Positions 15,428 through 23,780 of a DNA stretch of 48,211 nucleotides are shown here, piece after piece. The DNA is from DAIOFH01 sp036745875 (GTDB lineage Bacteria; Planctomycetota; SZUA-567). Position 1 is the first letter of the stretch. Every line of letters begins with the position of its first letter. Both the position numbers and the translations under genes were made by a program. The stretch spans positions 1 through 48,211 of the forward strand of contig DAIOFH010000007.1 in the NCBI GenBank assembly GCA_036745875.1, written 5' to 3'. Under the pieces are notes generated by a model. The model was not told the DNA's origin, did not search any database, and saw only the letters and a program-made list of their open reading frames with translations.

Positions 15428-15829
15428 ATGAAAGCCTTCGAAGAACTGAACATACCCGACAACCTGCGTTATGCCGAAGACCATGAATGGGTGTCTCCGG
15501 CCAAGCCGTATCGCATCGGCGTTTCCGATTTCGCGCAGGATGCCCTGGGCGACCTGACTTTTGTCGAATTGCCCGACGTCGGGCAGGAATTCGGCAAAGG
15601 GGATGAATTCGGCTCCCTTGAATCCATCAAATCCGTAAGCTCTCTCTACATGCCTGTCGGCGGGAAAATTATAGCGACCAATGAGGCGCTCGCGGACGAT
15701 CCGGGCCTTGTCAACCGCGAACCTTATGCCGGTGGCTGGCTGATCGAAATCGAACCGTCCGACTTTGTCCAGGTGGACTCGCTGATGGACGCGGCATCCT
15801 ATACCAAACACCTCGAGGATAATGCATAA
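15428..15829 (+). CDS. gcvH: Glycine cleavage system H protein
   Basis: 133-residue lipoyl carrier shuttling the aminomethyl group from the P-protein. The lipoylated lysine is K68 in FGSLESIKSVS, preceded by the usual EDHEW and FAQDALGDLTFVELP segments and followed by INREPY-like VNREPYAGGWLIEI. Length is normal. AAGGAG precedes the ATG. The stop overlaps gcvPA by one base (TAATG), so synthesis is coupled. Confidence 0.97.
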   Translation: MKAFEELNIPDNLRYAEDHEWVSPAKPYRIGVSDFAQDALGDLTFVELPDVGQEFGKGDEFGSLESIKSVSSLYMPVGGKIIATNEALADDPGLVNREPYAGGWLIEIEPSDFVQVDSLMDAASYTKHLEDNA

Positions 15830-17163
15830 TGACTATGCGCTATTTTCCCCATACCGAGGCGGACATCACGGAAATGCTTGTCGCCATCGGAGTGACCTCT
15901 GTGGACGAACTGTTCAAAGCCGTCCCCGAAGATTGCCGGATGCGAACAGCTCCGGAAATTCCCGGTCCGCTGTCCGAGTGGGAACTCAGCCGCAAAGTCG
16001 AGACGCTTGCTTCCGACGGCGGCGGCGACTGGCGGGTTTTTGTCAATGCCGGTTCGCAGTCACATCAAGTCCCGGCGATCGTTCCATATCTCTCCGGCCG
16101 TTCCGAATTTCTCACCGCCTACACGCCTTACCAGCCGGAAATGAGCCAGGGCACACTGCAGGCGATTTTCGAATTCCAAACCCTCGTGAGCAGGCTTACC
16201 GGGCTCGCCGTCACCAACGCCAGCATGTACGACGGCGCGACGGCGATGGCCGAGGCTGCGCTGATGGCCCAGCGGGCGACCAAACGCCGCAACATCTATG
16301 TAAGTTCGCTGGTGCATCCGCATTGGCGGCAGGTGCTGGATACCTATCTCGCGCCATACTCCGACATCAAGGTGACGACACTCCCTGCGGATAAGGAAGG
16401 CAGGACCGACCTGTCCCTCATCGACGCGGAATACAAGCCCGCCGTCCTGGTCATGCAGTCTCCGAATTTCCTTGGCATTATAGAGGATCTGGCGGCTGCG
16501 GGAAAGAAGATCGCACACTGTGGCGGCCTTCTCGCTTCGGGATTTTCCGAACCCTTCGCGCTCGGAATTATCAGGTCGCCGGGCAGCCAAGGTGCGGACA
16601 TCGCTTTTGGCGAAGGCCAGAGCCTCGGCCTTTCCCAGTCCTTCGGGGGGCCCGGCCTTGGTTTGCTGTCGGCAAAAACCGACCACATGCGCCAAATCCC
16701 CGGCCGTCTTGTGGGGGAGACCGTGGACAATCGCGGCCAGCGCGGTTTTGTCCTCACCCTCTCCACGAGGGAACAGCATATCCGCCGCGCCAAGGCGGTG
16801 TCGAACATTTGTTCGAACGCCGGGCACGCCGCCCTCACCGCCGCCATTTTCATGGCATCCGCCGGAGGCACCGGCTTCAGGAAAATCGCCCAGGCGAACC
16901 ATGACCTTGCCGAATACCTCAAAGCCGGTCTTGTCGAAGCAGGACTCAGGCCGTTCTCCTCGGCTCCCACCTTCAACGAATTCGCTATGGTCGCGTCCTC
17001 CGACTTCGCCAGGAAACACGCGGGATTGCAGGAGAGGAAAATACTCGCCGGCATCGACCTGAGCAAGTATTTCCCGCAGATGCAGAATACCTGGCTTTTC
17101 GGCGTGACTGAAACGAAGAGTCGCCGCGACATAGACGAGCTGATCCGGGAGGTGAAGGCATGA
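15829..17163 (+). CDS. gcvPA: Glycine dehydrogenase (decarboxylating) subunit 1
   Basis: 444-residue N-terminal half of the split P-protein. With GcvPB it forms the PLP-dependent glycine decarboxylase. Characteristic segments are YFPHTEADITEML at the start, YTPYQPEMSQGTLQAIFEFQT, TGLAVTNASMYDGATA and GEGQSLGLSQSFGGPGLGL. The catalytic PLP lysine belongs to the other subunit. The split form is typical of Firmicutes, Thermotoga, archaea and several PVC members. It overlaps gcvPB by 4 bases (ATGA). Confidence 0.97.
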   Translation: MTMRYFPHTEADITEMLVAIGVTSVDELFKAVPEDCRMRTAPEIPGPLSEWELSRKVETLASDGGGDWRVFVNAGSQSHQVPAIVPYLSGRSEFLTAYTPYQPEMSQGTLQAIFEFQTLVSRLTGLAVTNASMYDGATAMAEAALMAQRATKRRNIYVSSLVHPHWRQVLDTYLAPYSDIKVTTLPADKEGRTDLSLIDAEYKPAVLVMQSPNFLGIIEDLAAAGKKIAHCGGLLASGFSEPFALGIIRSPGSQGADIAFGEGQSLGLSQSFGGPGLGLLSAKTDHMRQIPGRLVGETVDNRGQRGFVLTLSTREQHIRRAKAVSNICSNAGHAALTAAIFMASAGGTGFRKIAQANHDLAEYLKAGLVEAGLRPFSSAPTFNEFAMVASSDFARKHAGLQERKILAGIDLSKYFPQMQNTWLFGVTETKSRRDIDELIREVKA

Positions 17164-18647
17164 ACAAAAGCACTCAAGACGCGCATGGACCTGAAACGCC
17201 TGGCGCCAGCGGTTTGATCCTTAAAGAACCGCTCCTCTGGGAGCGCGGCCGCAAAGGTCGCGCGGCAATCAGCATTGACGATACGGGCGTTCCGTCCGTG
17301 CCGCTACCGGAGTCGGTCGCCGGTTCCGGGCCCGACTGGCCGGACCTTTCGGAATTGGATGTATCCCGGCACTATACGCGTCTGTCGACCTGGAATTTCG
17401 GCGTCGACAGCGGCATGTATCCTCTTGGCAGCTGCACCATGAAATATAACCCGAAGATCAACGAAAAGCTGGCCGCTCTTCCCGGCTTCGCCCATTCCCA
17501 TCCCATGCTGCCTGCTTCGGCGACGCAGGGCGCTCTCCGGCTGATTCATGATCTCGAACTTTACCTCGCCAGGATCGTCGGCCTTGAGGCGGCTAGCATG
17601 CAGCCTGCCGCCGGCGCGCACGGCGAACTGTGCGGCATGCTGATGATCGCAGCCTATCACCGGCATAACAAGACGGTGAAAACAAAAGCGCTGGTTCCCG
17701 ATTCGGCGCACGGCACCAATCCGGCCACCGCCGCCATGTGCGGATTTGCAGAAGTGAAAGTGCCGATGGGGCCAGGCGGCAGGCTTGACCCCGCCGATGT
17801 CGAAAAATTGATGGACGGCGAAACGGCCGGCATCATGATCACGAATCCGAATACTCTGGGCATTTTTGAAAGCGGCCTTCCCGAAATCAGCCGAATCGTC
17901 CACGAGCGCGGCGGCCTGGTCTATGCCGACGGCGCGAACCTCAACGCCGTCATGGGCCGCGTGGACATGTCCAGGATGGGCGTTGACGTGATCCATTACA
18001 ACCTGCATAAATCAATGTCCACCCCGCACGGCGGCGGCGGGCCGGGCTCCGGGCCGGTTGCAGTCAGCCAGGCTTTGGTCCCTTATCTGCCGGGGCCGCG
18101 CGTGGTCGAAGCGAACGGCGCATTCGCATGGGAGGAAAACCTGCCGTTGTCCATCGGTAGGCTGCATGCTTTCCACGGCCAGTTCGCCATTGCCGTAAGG
18201 GCGTATGCGTATATTCTCAGCCTCGGCAAGGAACTGAAAAACGCCAGCGGGCTTGCCGTTTTGAACGCAAACTATATTCAGGAAAAACTGAAGGCTCGCT
18301 ACGACCTGCCTTTCGACCAGTCATGCATGCATGAATGCGTCTTCACGAATGCCAAACAAAAACAAAACAAGATCGCCACCCTTGACATCGCCAAGCGGCT
18401 TATCGACCTCGGCTTCCACCCGCCGACAGTGTATTTCCCGCTGGTGGTGGATTCGGCAATAATGATCGAGCCGACAGAAACGGAATCCAAGGAGAATTTG
18501 GACGAGTTCATCGCCGCGATGCTACAGATCGCAGATGAAGCGGAAGACAATCCGGAACTCTTGCATCAAGCGCCGACCATTACCAAGGTCGGGCGGCTTG
18601 ACGAAACGACGGCGGCGAGAAAGCCGAAATTGACCGGTGATATGTAA
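17160..18647 (+). CDS. gcvPB: Glycine dehydrogenase (decarboxylating) subunit 2
   Basis: 495-residue C-terminal half of the split P-protein. The PLP-binding lysine is about K284 in YNLHKSMSTPHGGGGPGSGP. Other family blocks are GMYPLGSCTMKYNP, SMQPAAGAHGELCG, VPDSAHGTNPATA and EPTETESKENLDEF. It is the last gene of the gcv cluster. No gcvT (aminomethyltransferase) or lpd lies next to it or anywhere in this window, so those components must be encoded elsewhere. An AT-rich terminator region follows. Confidence 0.97.
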   Translation: MNKSTQDAHGPETPGASGLILKEPLLWERGRKGRAAISIDDTGVPSVPLPESVAGSGPDWPDLSELDVSRHYTRLSTWNFGVDSGMYPLGSCTMKYNPKINEKLAALPGFAHSHPMLPASATQGALRLIHDLELYLARIVGLEAASMQPAAGAHGELCGMLMIAAYHRHNKTVKTKALVPDSAHGTNPATAAMCGFAEVKVPMGPGGRLDPADVEKLMDGETAGIMITNPNTLGIFESGLPEISRIVHERGGLVYADGANLNAVMGRVDMSRMGVDVIHYNLHKSMSTPHGGGGPGSGPVAVSQALVPYLPGPRVVEANGAFAWEENLPLSIGRLHAFHGQFAIAVRAYAYILSLGKELKNASGLAVLNANYIQEKLKARYDLPFDQSCMHECVFTNAKQKQNKIATLDIAKRLIDLGFHPPTVYFPLVVDSAIMIEPTETESKENLDEFIAAMLQIADEAEDNPELLHQAPTITKVGRLDETTAARKPKLTGDM

Positions 18648-18723
18648 TTTCGTCCTGTTAAGTAGCTTTACGTATAAATTTTTTATTTCTGGATAAAAAC
18701 AGGAAAATCCCATAACTCTTTTT

Positions 18724-18760
18724 TCGGCAGGTGGATAATGGATAATTATTCATCTGCCGA
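18724..18760 (+). terminator. Terminator hairpin after gcvPB
   Basis: TCGGCAG and CTGCCGA anchor a stem of about 15 bp, including G-T pairs, around GGATA. It is followed by a T-rich stretch, 77 bp after the gcvPB stop. The rest of the 348-bp gap to 18996 holds two tandem promoters and an AT-rich leader, with no gene. Confidence 0.65.
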
Positions 18761-18802
18761 TTTATTATTCGAAAATAAAAATCGTTTGTTTAGATATTTA
18801 CC

Positions 18803-18830
18803 TTGACTTAAGGAAATTTTTACCTATATA
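18803..18830 (+). promoter_or_regulatory. CoA-transferase promoter P1
   Basis: TTGACT (18803-18808) and TATATA (18825-18830) are 16 bp apart, upstream of the CoA-transferase gene. A transcript from here has a leader of about 158 bases. Confidence 0.6.
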
Positions 18831-18876
18831 TAAGGGAGATTAAAAGCAATAATTCCTTAATTCTATATATTTAAAA

Positions 18877-18905
18877 TTGCACTCAAAAAAATAAAAAGGT
18901 ATACA
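18877..18905 (+). promoter_or_regulatory. CoA-transferase promoter P2
   Basis: TTGCAC (18877-18882) and TATACA (18900-18905) are 17 bp apart, 74 bp downstream of P1. Tandem promoters suggest high or condition-dependent expression. Confidence 0.6.
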
Positions 18906-18995
18906 ATTATCCTGGAGTATGCTATTTAAGTCTAACCGTGTTTGTGCGTGGTTCAAGACTTTTAAATTAGTATGTATTTTTTGAGGAGTAAAGTA

Positions 18996-20294
18996 ATGGA
19001 TTGGAAAAGCTATTATAAAGAAAAAGTGACGACTGCGGACGAAGCTGTCAAGCTGATCAAGTCCGGAAACAGGATCGCGGTAAGCCACGCCTGCGGCGAA
19101 CCAACCTTTGTCATCGATGCGATGATCCGCAACAAAGAGAATTATCGCAATGTGGAAATCGTGCACATGGTGCCGATGGGTAAGGCCGAATATGCCCAAC
19201 CCGGCATGGAACCGTATTTCATCCACAATTCGGTTTTTGTCGGCGGCTCGACCAGGGGTACGATCAAGGCCGGGCACGGCGATTACACCCCCTGCTATTT
19301 CTCGCAAATCCCGAACCTTTTCCATCGCACTCTGCCCCTTGACCTCGCCATCGTCCATGTCTCCAGTCCCGATGAACACGGCTATTGCAGCTGCGGCGTC
19401 GCCGTCGACTATTCGAGGACCGCTGCGGAGCAGGCGCCGGTCGTCATCGCCCAGGTCAACAAGCATATGCCCCGCACCCTTGGCGACACCTTTGTCCACG
19501 TCTCCAAATTCAACGCCATCGTCGAGCACGACGAGCCGATCATCGAACTCCAGCCGCCGAAGATCACTGATGTCGAAAAAGCAATCGGCGAAAACTGCGC
19601 CAAATTGATCAATGACGGCGACTGCCTGCAGCTCGGCATCGGCGCTATCCCGGACGCCGTCCTCCTGTTCCTCAAGGACAAGAAGAATCTCGGTATCCAC
19701 TCGGAAATGTTCAGTGACGGCGTGGTCGAACTTGTCGAAGCAGGCGTCATCAACAACAGCGTCAAGAATTTCCACCGCGGCAAGGCGATCGCGACGTTCC
19801 TTATGGGCACGCAGCGCCTCTATGATTATGTCCACAACAACCCGGCCGTCGCCATGTACCCCGCGACCTATGTCAACGATCCCTTTGTCGCCGGGCAGAA
19901 CGACAACCTCGTCTCCGTCAACTCCTGCGTCCAGATCGACCTTCTAGGGCAAGTTTGCTCCGAGTCCGTCGGCATGACCCAGATCAGCGCCGTAGGCGGC
20001 CAGGTCGATTTCGTTCGCGCCGCGGCCCTTTCCAAGGGCGGCCGTTCCATCATGGCCATGGGTTCCACCGCGGGCGGCGGCAAGATTTCGAAGATCGTTC
20101 CGATCCTCGACGAAGGTGCGGCAGTCACCACCAACCGCTACGATGTCGAATACGTCATCACCGAATACGGCATTGCCAATCTGAAATACCGCACCCAGCG
20201 CGACCGGGCGCGTATGCTCATCGACATCGCCCACCCGCAGTTCCGCGACGAACTCAAGGCGGGCTTTGAAAAGCGCTTCAACACCAAATACTAG
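18996..20294 (+). CDS. Acetyl-CoA hydrolase/transferase family CoA-transferase (4-hydroxybutyrate/butyrate type)
   Basis: 432-residue family I CoA-transferase. It moves CoA between an acyl-CoA and a free acid through a glutamyl-CoA intermediate. The catalytic Glu is E237 in GIHSEMFSDGVVEL. The conserved SVGMTQISAVGGQVDFVRAA and GGRSIMAMGST blocks are those of 4-hydroxybutyrate/butyryl-CoA:acetate transferases, and the closing YRTQRDRARMLIDIAHPQFR is a family tail. Next to acyl-CoA dehydrogenase and Etf genes, butyryl-CoA:acetate transfer is the most likely job. 4-hydroxybutyrate or acetyl-CoA transfer remains possible. GAGGAG lies 8 bases before ATG 18996; a start 24 bases upstream adds a non-conserved prefix. 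Confidence 0.9.
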   Translation: MDWKSYYKEKVTTADEAVKLIKSGNRIAVSHACGEPTFVIDAMIRNKENYRNVEIVHMVPMGKAEYAQPGMEPYFIHNSVFVGGSTRGTIKAGHGDYTPCYFSQIPNLFHRTLPLDLAIVHVSSPDEHGYCSCGVAVDYSRTAAEQAPVVIAQVNKHMPRTLGDTFVHVSKFNAIVEHDEPIIELQPPKITDVEKAIGENCAKLINDGDCLQLGIGAIPDAVLLFLKDKKNLGIHSEMFSDGVVELVEAGVINNSVKNFHRGKAIATFLMGTQRLYDYVHNNPAVAMYPATYVNDPFVAGQNDNLVSVNSCVQIDLLGQVCSESVGMTQISAVGGQVDFVRAAALSKGGRSIMAMGSTAGGGKISKIVPILDEGAAVTTNRYDVEYVITEYGIANLKYRTQRDRARMLIDIAHPQFRDELKAGFEKRFNTKY

Positions 20295-20326
20295 AACCGC
20301 TGAACAGGGTTTTTGTTGCGTATTTT

Positions 20327-20419
20327 AACACAGGGAACACGGAGGACACAGAAAAGCACCGAGAGGAATCGCCAACTAGATCTCTCTGTGGTTTTGTGTT
20401 CTCCGTGACCACTGTGCTG
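20327..20419. repeat. Long imperfect inverted repeat of the CACGGAGAACAC family
   Basis: The left arm (20327-20366) and right arm (20382-20419) pair over about 37 bases with few mismatches; shared words include CACGGAG, ACACA and GAGAG. It lies between the CoA-transferase and acyl-CoA dehydrogenase genes and probably ends or stabilises the upstream transcript. The arm sequence matches the terminator at 8102-8154 and a single arm at 37097-37122. Confidence 0.65.
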
Positions 20420-20510
20420 AATGACCGTATATCAAGAAATTCCGCTTCGGATCATAACAGCGACGGACTGGGTCCGCCGGAAAAGTCATATTGTCGGTAT
20501 GGAGATAATA

Positions 20511-21677
20511 ATGGATTTTGAACTCAGCAATGAACACGAAATGGCACGCCAGCTTTTCCGTGAATTCGCGGAGACCGAGGTCAAGCCGCTGGCGCAAGAC
20601 CTGGACGAGGAAGAACGCTTCCCCGACGAAACAGTCGCGAAGATGGCCCGCTACGGCTTTCTGGGCATTCCCTTCCCCAAGGAATTCGGGGGGCAGGGCT
20701 GCGACACATTGACCTATGCCATGTGCGTTGAGGAAATGTCCCGCGTCTGCGGCACCACCGGGGTCATCGTCTCCGCGCACACCTCGCTCGGCTGCGAACC
20801 AATCCGCAAGAACGGGACTCCGGAGCAGATCGAGAAGTTCCTGACTCCGATGGCGAAAGGTGAAAAGCTCGGCGCTTTCGGCTTGACCGAGCCCGCCGCC
20901 GGTACGGACGCGTCCGGCCAGCAAACCAAGGCCATCCTCGACGGCGACAACTGGATCTTGAACGGCACCAAGATCTTTATCACCAACGGCGGCAAGGCCA
21001 GCACCTACGTCATTTTCGCAATGACCGACAAGTCGAAGGGCAACAAGGGCATTTCCGCCTTTATTGTCCCCTCCGACGCACCCGGCTTCTCCATCGGCAA
21101 GAAGGAATTGAAGATGGGTATCCGCGGTTCCGCCACCACCGAACTTGTTTTTGAAAACTGCATCATACCGAAGGACAACCTCCTCGGCAAGGAAGGCAAG
21201 GGCTTCAACATCGCCATGGAAACGCTTGACGGCGGCCGTATCGGCATCGCCGCGCAGGCTCTCGGCATCGCCCAGGGCGCGTTCGACGAAACCGTCGCCT
21301 ATGTCAAGGAAAGAAAGCAGTTCAACAAGCCCATCGCCGCGTTCCAGAACACCCAGTTCCAGATAGCCGACCTGAAGGCCAGGATTGAAGCAGCCCGCCT
21401 CCTCGTTTATTCGGCCGCCTGCGCCAAGGACCGCAAGAAGAATTACTCAGTGGAAGCCGCCATGGCCAAGCTGTTCGCGGCGGAAACGGCGATGGCTGTC
21501 ACCACCAAGTGCGTGCAGCTTTACGGCGGTTACGGTTACACCCGCGACTACCCGGTCGAACGCATGATGCGCGACGCGAAGATCACCGAGATCTACGAAG
21601 GGACCTCCGAAGTCCAGCGCATGGTCATCGCCGCGTCCGTGATCGGGAAGTTGAGAAACGCCGCCAAGCCTGTCTGA
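20511..21677 (+). CDS. Short-chain (butyryl-CoA-type) acyl-CoA dehydrogenase
   Basis: 388-residue FAD-dependent acyl-CoA dehydrogenase. The start MDFELSNEHEM and the ATG with GGAG 6 bases upstream agree with the family. FAD/substrate blocks are GAFGLTEPAAGTDASGQQT, FITNGGKAS and QLYGGYGYTRDYPVERMMRD. The catalytic base is E363 in EIYEGTSEVQR, the position used by short-chain enzymes. Directly followed by etfB and etfA, as in butyryl-CoA dehydrogenase complexes, so reduction of crotonyl-CoA in fermentation is the likely direction. Other short branched acyl-CoAs cannot be excluded. No crotonase, hydroxyacyl-CoA dehydrogenase or thiolase lies in the window. Confidence 0.92.
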   Translation: MDFELSNEHEMARQLFREFAETEVKPLAQDLDEEERFPDETVAKMARYGFLGIPFPKEFGGQGCDTLTYAMCVEEMSRVCGTTGVIVSAHTSLGCEPIRKNGTPEQIEKFLTPMAKGEKLGAFGLTEPAAGTDASGQQTKAILDGDNWILNGTKIFITNGGKASTYVIFAMTDKSKGNKGISAFIVPSDAPGFSIGKKELKMGIRGSATTELVFENCIIPKDNLLGKEGKGFNIAMETLDGGRIGIAAQALGIAQGAFDETVAYVKERKQFNKPIAAFQNTQFQIADLKARIEAARLLVYSAACAKDRKKNYSVEAAMAKLFAAETAMAVTTKCVQLYGGYGYTRDYPVERMMRDAKITEIYEGTSEVQRMVIAASVIGKLRNAAKPV

Positions 21678-21715
21678 TTACCGATTAATATGGAATTATC
21701 TGAGGAGTCCATGAC

Positions 21716-22498
21716 ATGAAAGTCATTGTCTGCATAAAGCAAGTTCCCAACACCAATGAGGTGAAGCTGAACCCGGAAACCGGCACACTCATCCGTGACG
21801 GCGTTCCCTCCATCATCAACCCGGACGATAAGGCAGGCCTCGAAGCCGCCCTGCGCCTCAAGGACAAATTCGGCGCACACGTCACCGTCATCACCATGGG
21901 GCCGCCGCAGGCGGACGCTGCGTTGCGCGAATCCCTCGCCATGGGCGCTGACGAAGCGGTCCTCGTCACCGACCGCGCCTTCGGCGGCGCCGACACCTGG
22001 GCGACTTCGTCCACCCTCGCTTCCGCGATCAAGCATTTCGACTACGACCTCATCATCACCGGTCGTCAGGCCATCGACGGCGACACCGCCCAGGTCGGCC
22101 CGCAGATCGCCGAACACCTCAAGCTCCCGAACATCAGCTATGCCGAAGAAATCGACGTCAAGGACGGCTTTATCACCGTCAAGCGCCAGTACGAAGACCG
22201 CTACCACATGATCAAGTGCAAGATGCCCTGTCTCATCACCGCGCTCGCCGAACTCAACCCCCCGCGTTATATGACGCCCGGCGGCATTTTCGACGCCTAC
22301 CGCAACCAGGAAATCAAAACCCTCGTCCGCAAGGATCTCGACGTCGACGATTCCAATATCGGCCTCAAAGGCTCACCCACCCGCGTTTTCCGCTCCTTCA
22401 CCAAGGGCGTCAAGGGCAAGGGAACCGTGGTTACGATGGACCCCGCGGACTCCGCCAACTGGCTGGTGGATCGTCTTGCCGAAAAGTTCATACTCTAG
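21716..22498 (+). CDS. etfB: Electron transfer flavoprotein beta subunit
   Basis: 260-residue EtfB, partner of EtfA. It begins MKVIVCIKQVPNTNEVKL and includes INPDDKAGLEAAL, TVITMGPPQAD and the nucleotide-binding TGRQAIDGDTAQVGPQIAEHL. The NPDDK segment, where respiratory EtfB has NPFDE-like residues, resembles electron-bifurcating clostridial-type Etf proteins; that is inference from the motif. GAGGAG lies upstream. It sits 38 bp after the dehydrogenase and 46 bp before etfA, in one operon. Confidence 0.96.
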   Translation: MKVIVCIKQVPNTNEVKLNPETGTLIRDGVPSIINPDDKAGLEAALRLKDKFGAHVTVITMGPPQADAALRESLAMGADEAVLVTDRAFGGADTWATSSTLASAIKHFDYDLIITGRQAIDGDTAQVGPQIAEHLKLPNISYAEEIDVKDGFITVKRQYEDRYHMIKCKMPCLITALAELNPPRYMTPGGIFDAYRNQEIKTLVRKDLDVDDSNIGLKGSPTRVFRSFTKGVKGKGTVVTMDPADSANWLVDRLAEKFIL

Positions 22499-22544
22499 GC
22501 CGTTGTCGTGCATACTGTGTACTATCAGGAAGGACTGAAAACCA

Positions 22545-23579
22545 ATGAATATCAAGGAATATAAAGGCGTCTACGTTTTCGTCGAACAGCACGACGGCCA
22601 TATCATGGGCGTCGCCTACGAACTGATCGGCAAGGGCAAGGTTCTGGCGAAAGAACGGAAGGCCGAGGTTACCGCCGTCGTCCTCGGCAGCAAGATCAAG
22701 GACCTGCCGAAAAAACTCGCGGAGCACGGCGCGGACAACGTCATCATCGTCGACGATCCGGCGCTGGAAGTGTATATGACCGAGCCATACACCAAGGCTC
22801 TCACCGAAGTTGTTCTGGCGAAGAAGCCGGAAATCGTCCTCTATGGCGCGACCGCGATCGGCCGCGACATGGCTCCCAGGGTGTCCGCCCGCGTCCACAC
22901 CGGCCTCACAGCCGACTGTACCGGTCTTGACATCTCGGACAAGGACAACTCCCTCGGCGAAGGCCATCTGATGATGACCCGTCCCGCTTTCGGCGGCAAC
23001 ATCATGGCCACTATTCTCTGTCCCGAATTCCGCCCCCAGATGGCCACGGTCCGCCCCGGCGTCATGCAGCGCATCGAGCCGGTCAAGGGCGCGACCTGCC
23101 CGGTCGAGGAATTCAAGGTTGCCGGCCTCGAAGGCTCCAAGAACGTCGAGATCCTCGACATCATCAAGAAGGTGTCGGAACGGATGGACGTCATGGACGC
23201 CAAGATCCTCGTCTCCGGTGGCCGCGGCCTCGGCCATCCGGAAAACTTCAAGCTTCTGGAAGAGTTGGCTGCGCTGTTCCCCAATGCCACCATCTCCTCC
23301 TCTCGCGCGGCGGTTGACGCCGGCTGGCAGCCGAAAGACCGCCAGGTCGGCCAGACGGGCAAAACAGTCCGCCCGAACCTTTACATCGCCTGCGGCATTT
23401 CCGGTGCGATCCAACACCTCGCCGGCATGGAAGAGTCCGAGATCATCATCGCCATCAACAAGGACGAATCGGCCCCGATTTTCGAAGTCGCGGATTTCGG
23501 CGTCGTCGGCGACGTTCTGAAGATTCTCCCGATGTTCACCGAAGCCGTGAAAAAGGCGATCGCCAAGAAGGAAGACTAG
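22545..23579 (+). CDS. etfA: Electron transfer flavoprotein alpha subunit
   Basis: 344-residue EtfA. An N-terminal domain (about 1-190, with ATAIGRDMAPRVSARVHTGL and RPAFGGNIMATI) precedes the C-terminal FAD domain: VSGGRGLG, SSRAAVDAGW, QVGQTGKTVRPNLYIACG, SGAIQHLAGM and INKDESAPIF. The MATVRPGVM segment is of the type common in bifurcating Etf. With EtfB and the upstream dehydrogenase it could couple NADH-dependent crotonyl-CoA reduction to ferredoxin reduction. It ends the operon at a strong terminator. Confidence 0.96.
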   Translation: MNIKEYKGVYVFVEQHDGHIMGVAYELIGKGKVLAKERKAEVTAVVLGSKIKDLPKKLAEHGADNVIIVDDPALEVYMTEPYTKALTEVVLAKKPEIVLYGATAIGRDMAPRVSARVHTGLTADCTGLDISDKDNSLGEGHLMMTRPAFGGNIMATILCPEFRPQMATVRPGVMQRIEPVKGATCPVEEFKVAGLEGSKNVEILDIIKKVSERMDVMDAKILVSGGRGLGHPENFKLLEELAALFPNATISSSRAAVDAGWQPKDRQVGQTGKTVRPNLYIACGISGAIQHLAGMEESEIIIAINKDESAPIFEVADFGVVGDVLKILPMFTEAVKKAIAKKED

Positions 23580-23614
23580 CCTTTCACCGGCACGTTTTTC
23601 CGCGTAATATCAAG

Positions 23615-23651
23615 AGCGGATGCCTGGTAAACGGGCATCCGTTCTTTTTTT
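23615..23651 (+). terminator. Rho-independent terminator of the acd-etfBA operon
   Basis: A stem of about 10 bp (CGGATGCC/GGCATCCG core) with a 9-base loop, followed by CTTTTTTT. It lies 36 bp after the etfA stop. Confidence 0.85.
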
Positions 23652-23671
23652 GACATAAGTCATTAATTTTG

Positions 23672-23700
23672 TTGCCACGCGAACGAAATCATTTTATAGT
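23672..23700 (+). promoter_or_regulatory. ackA promoter
   Basis: TTGCCA (23672-23677) and TATAGT (23695-23700) are 17 bp apart, about 75 bp before the ackA start. A TTGACA at 23650-23655 overlaps the preceding T-run but has no good -10 partner. Confidence 0.6.
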
Positions 23701-23780
23701 AAACCCTTGGTCAAAATTTTCAGGCCTGTGAACAGCACGGCATTCTTATTCATATTATTTTGGGCTGGGAGAAGTAAGAA

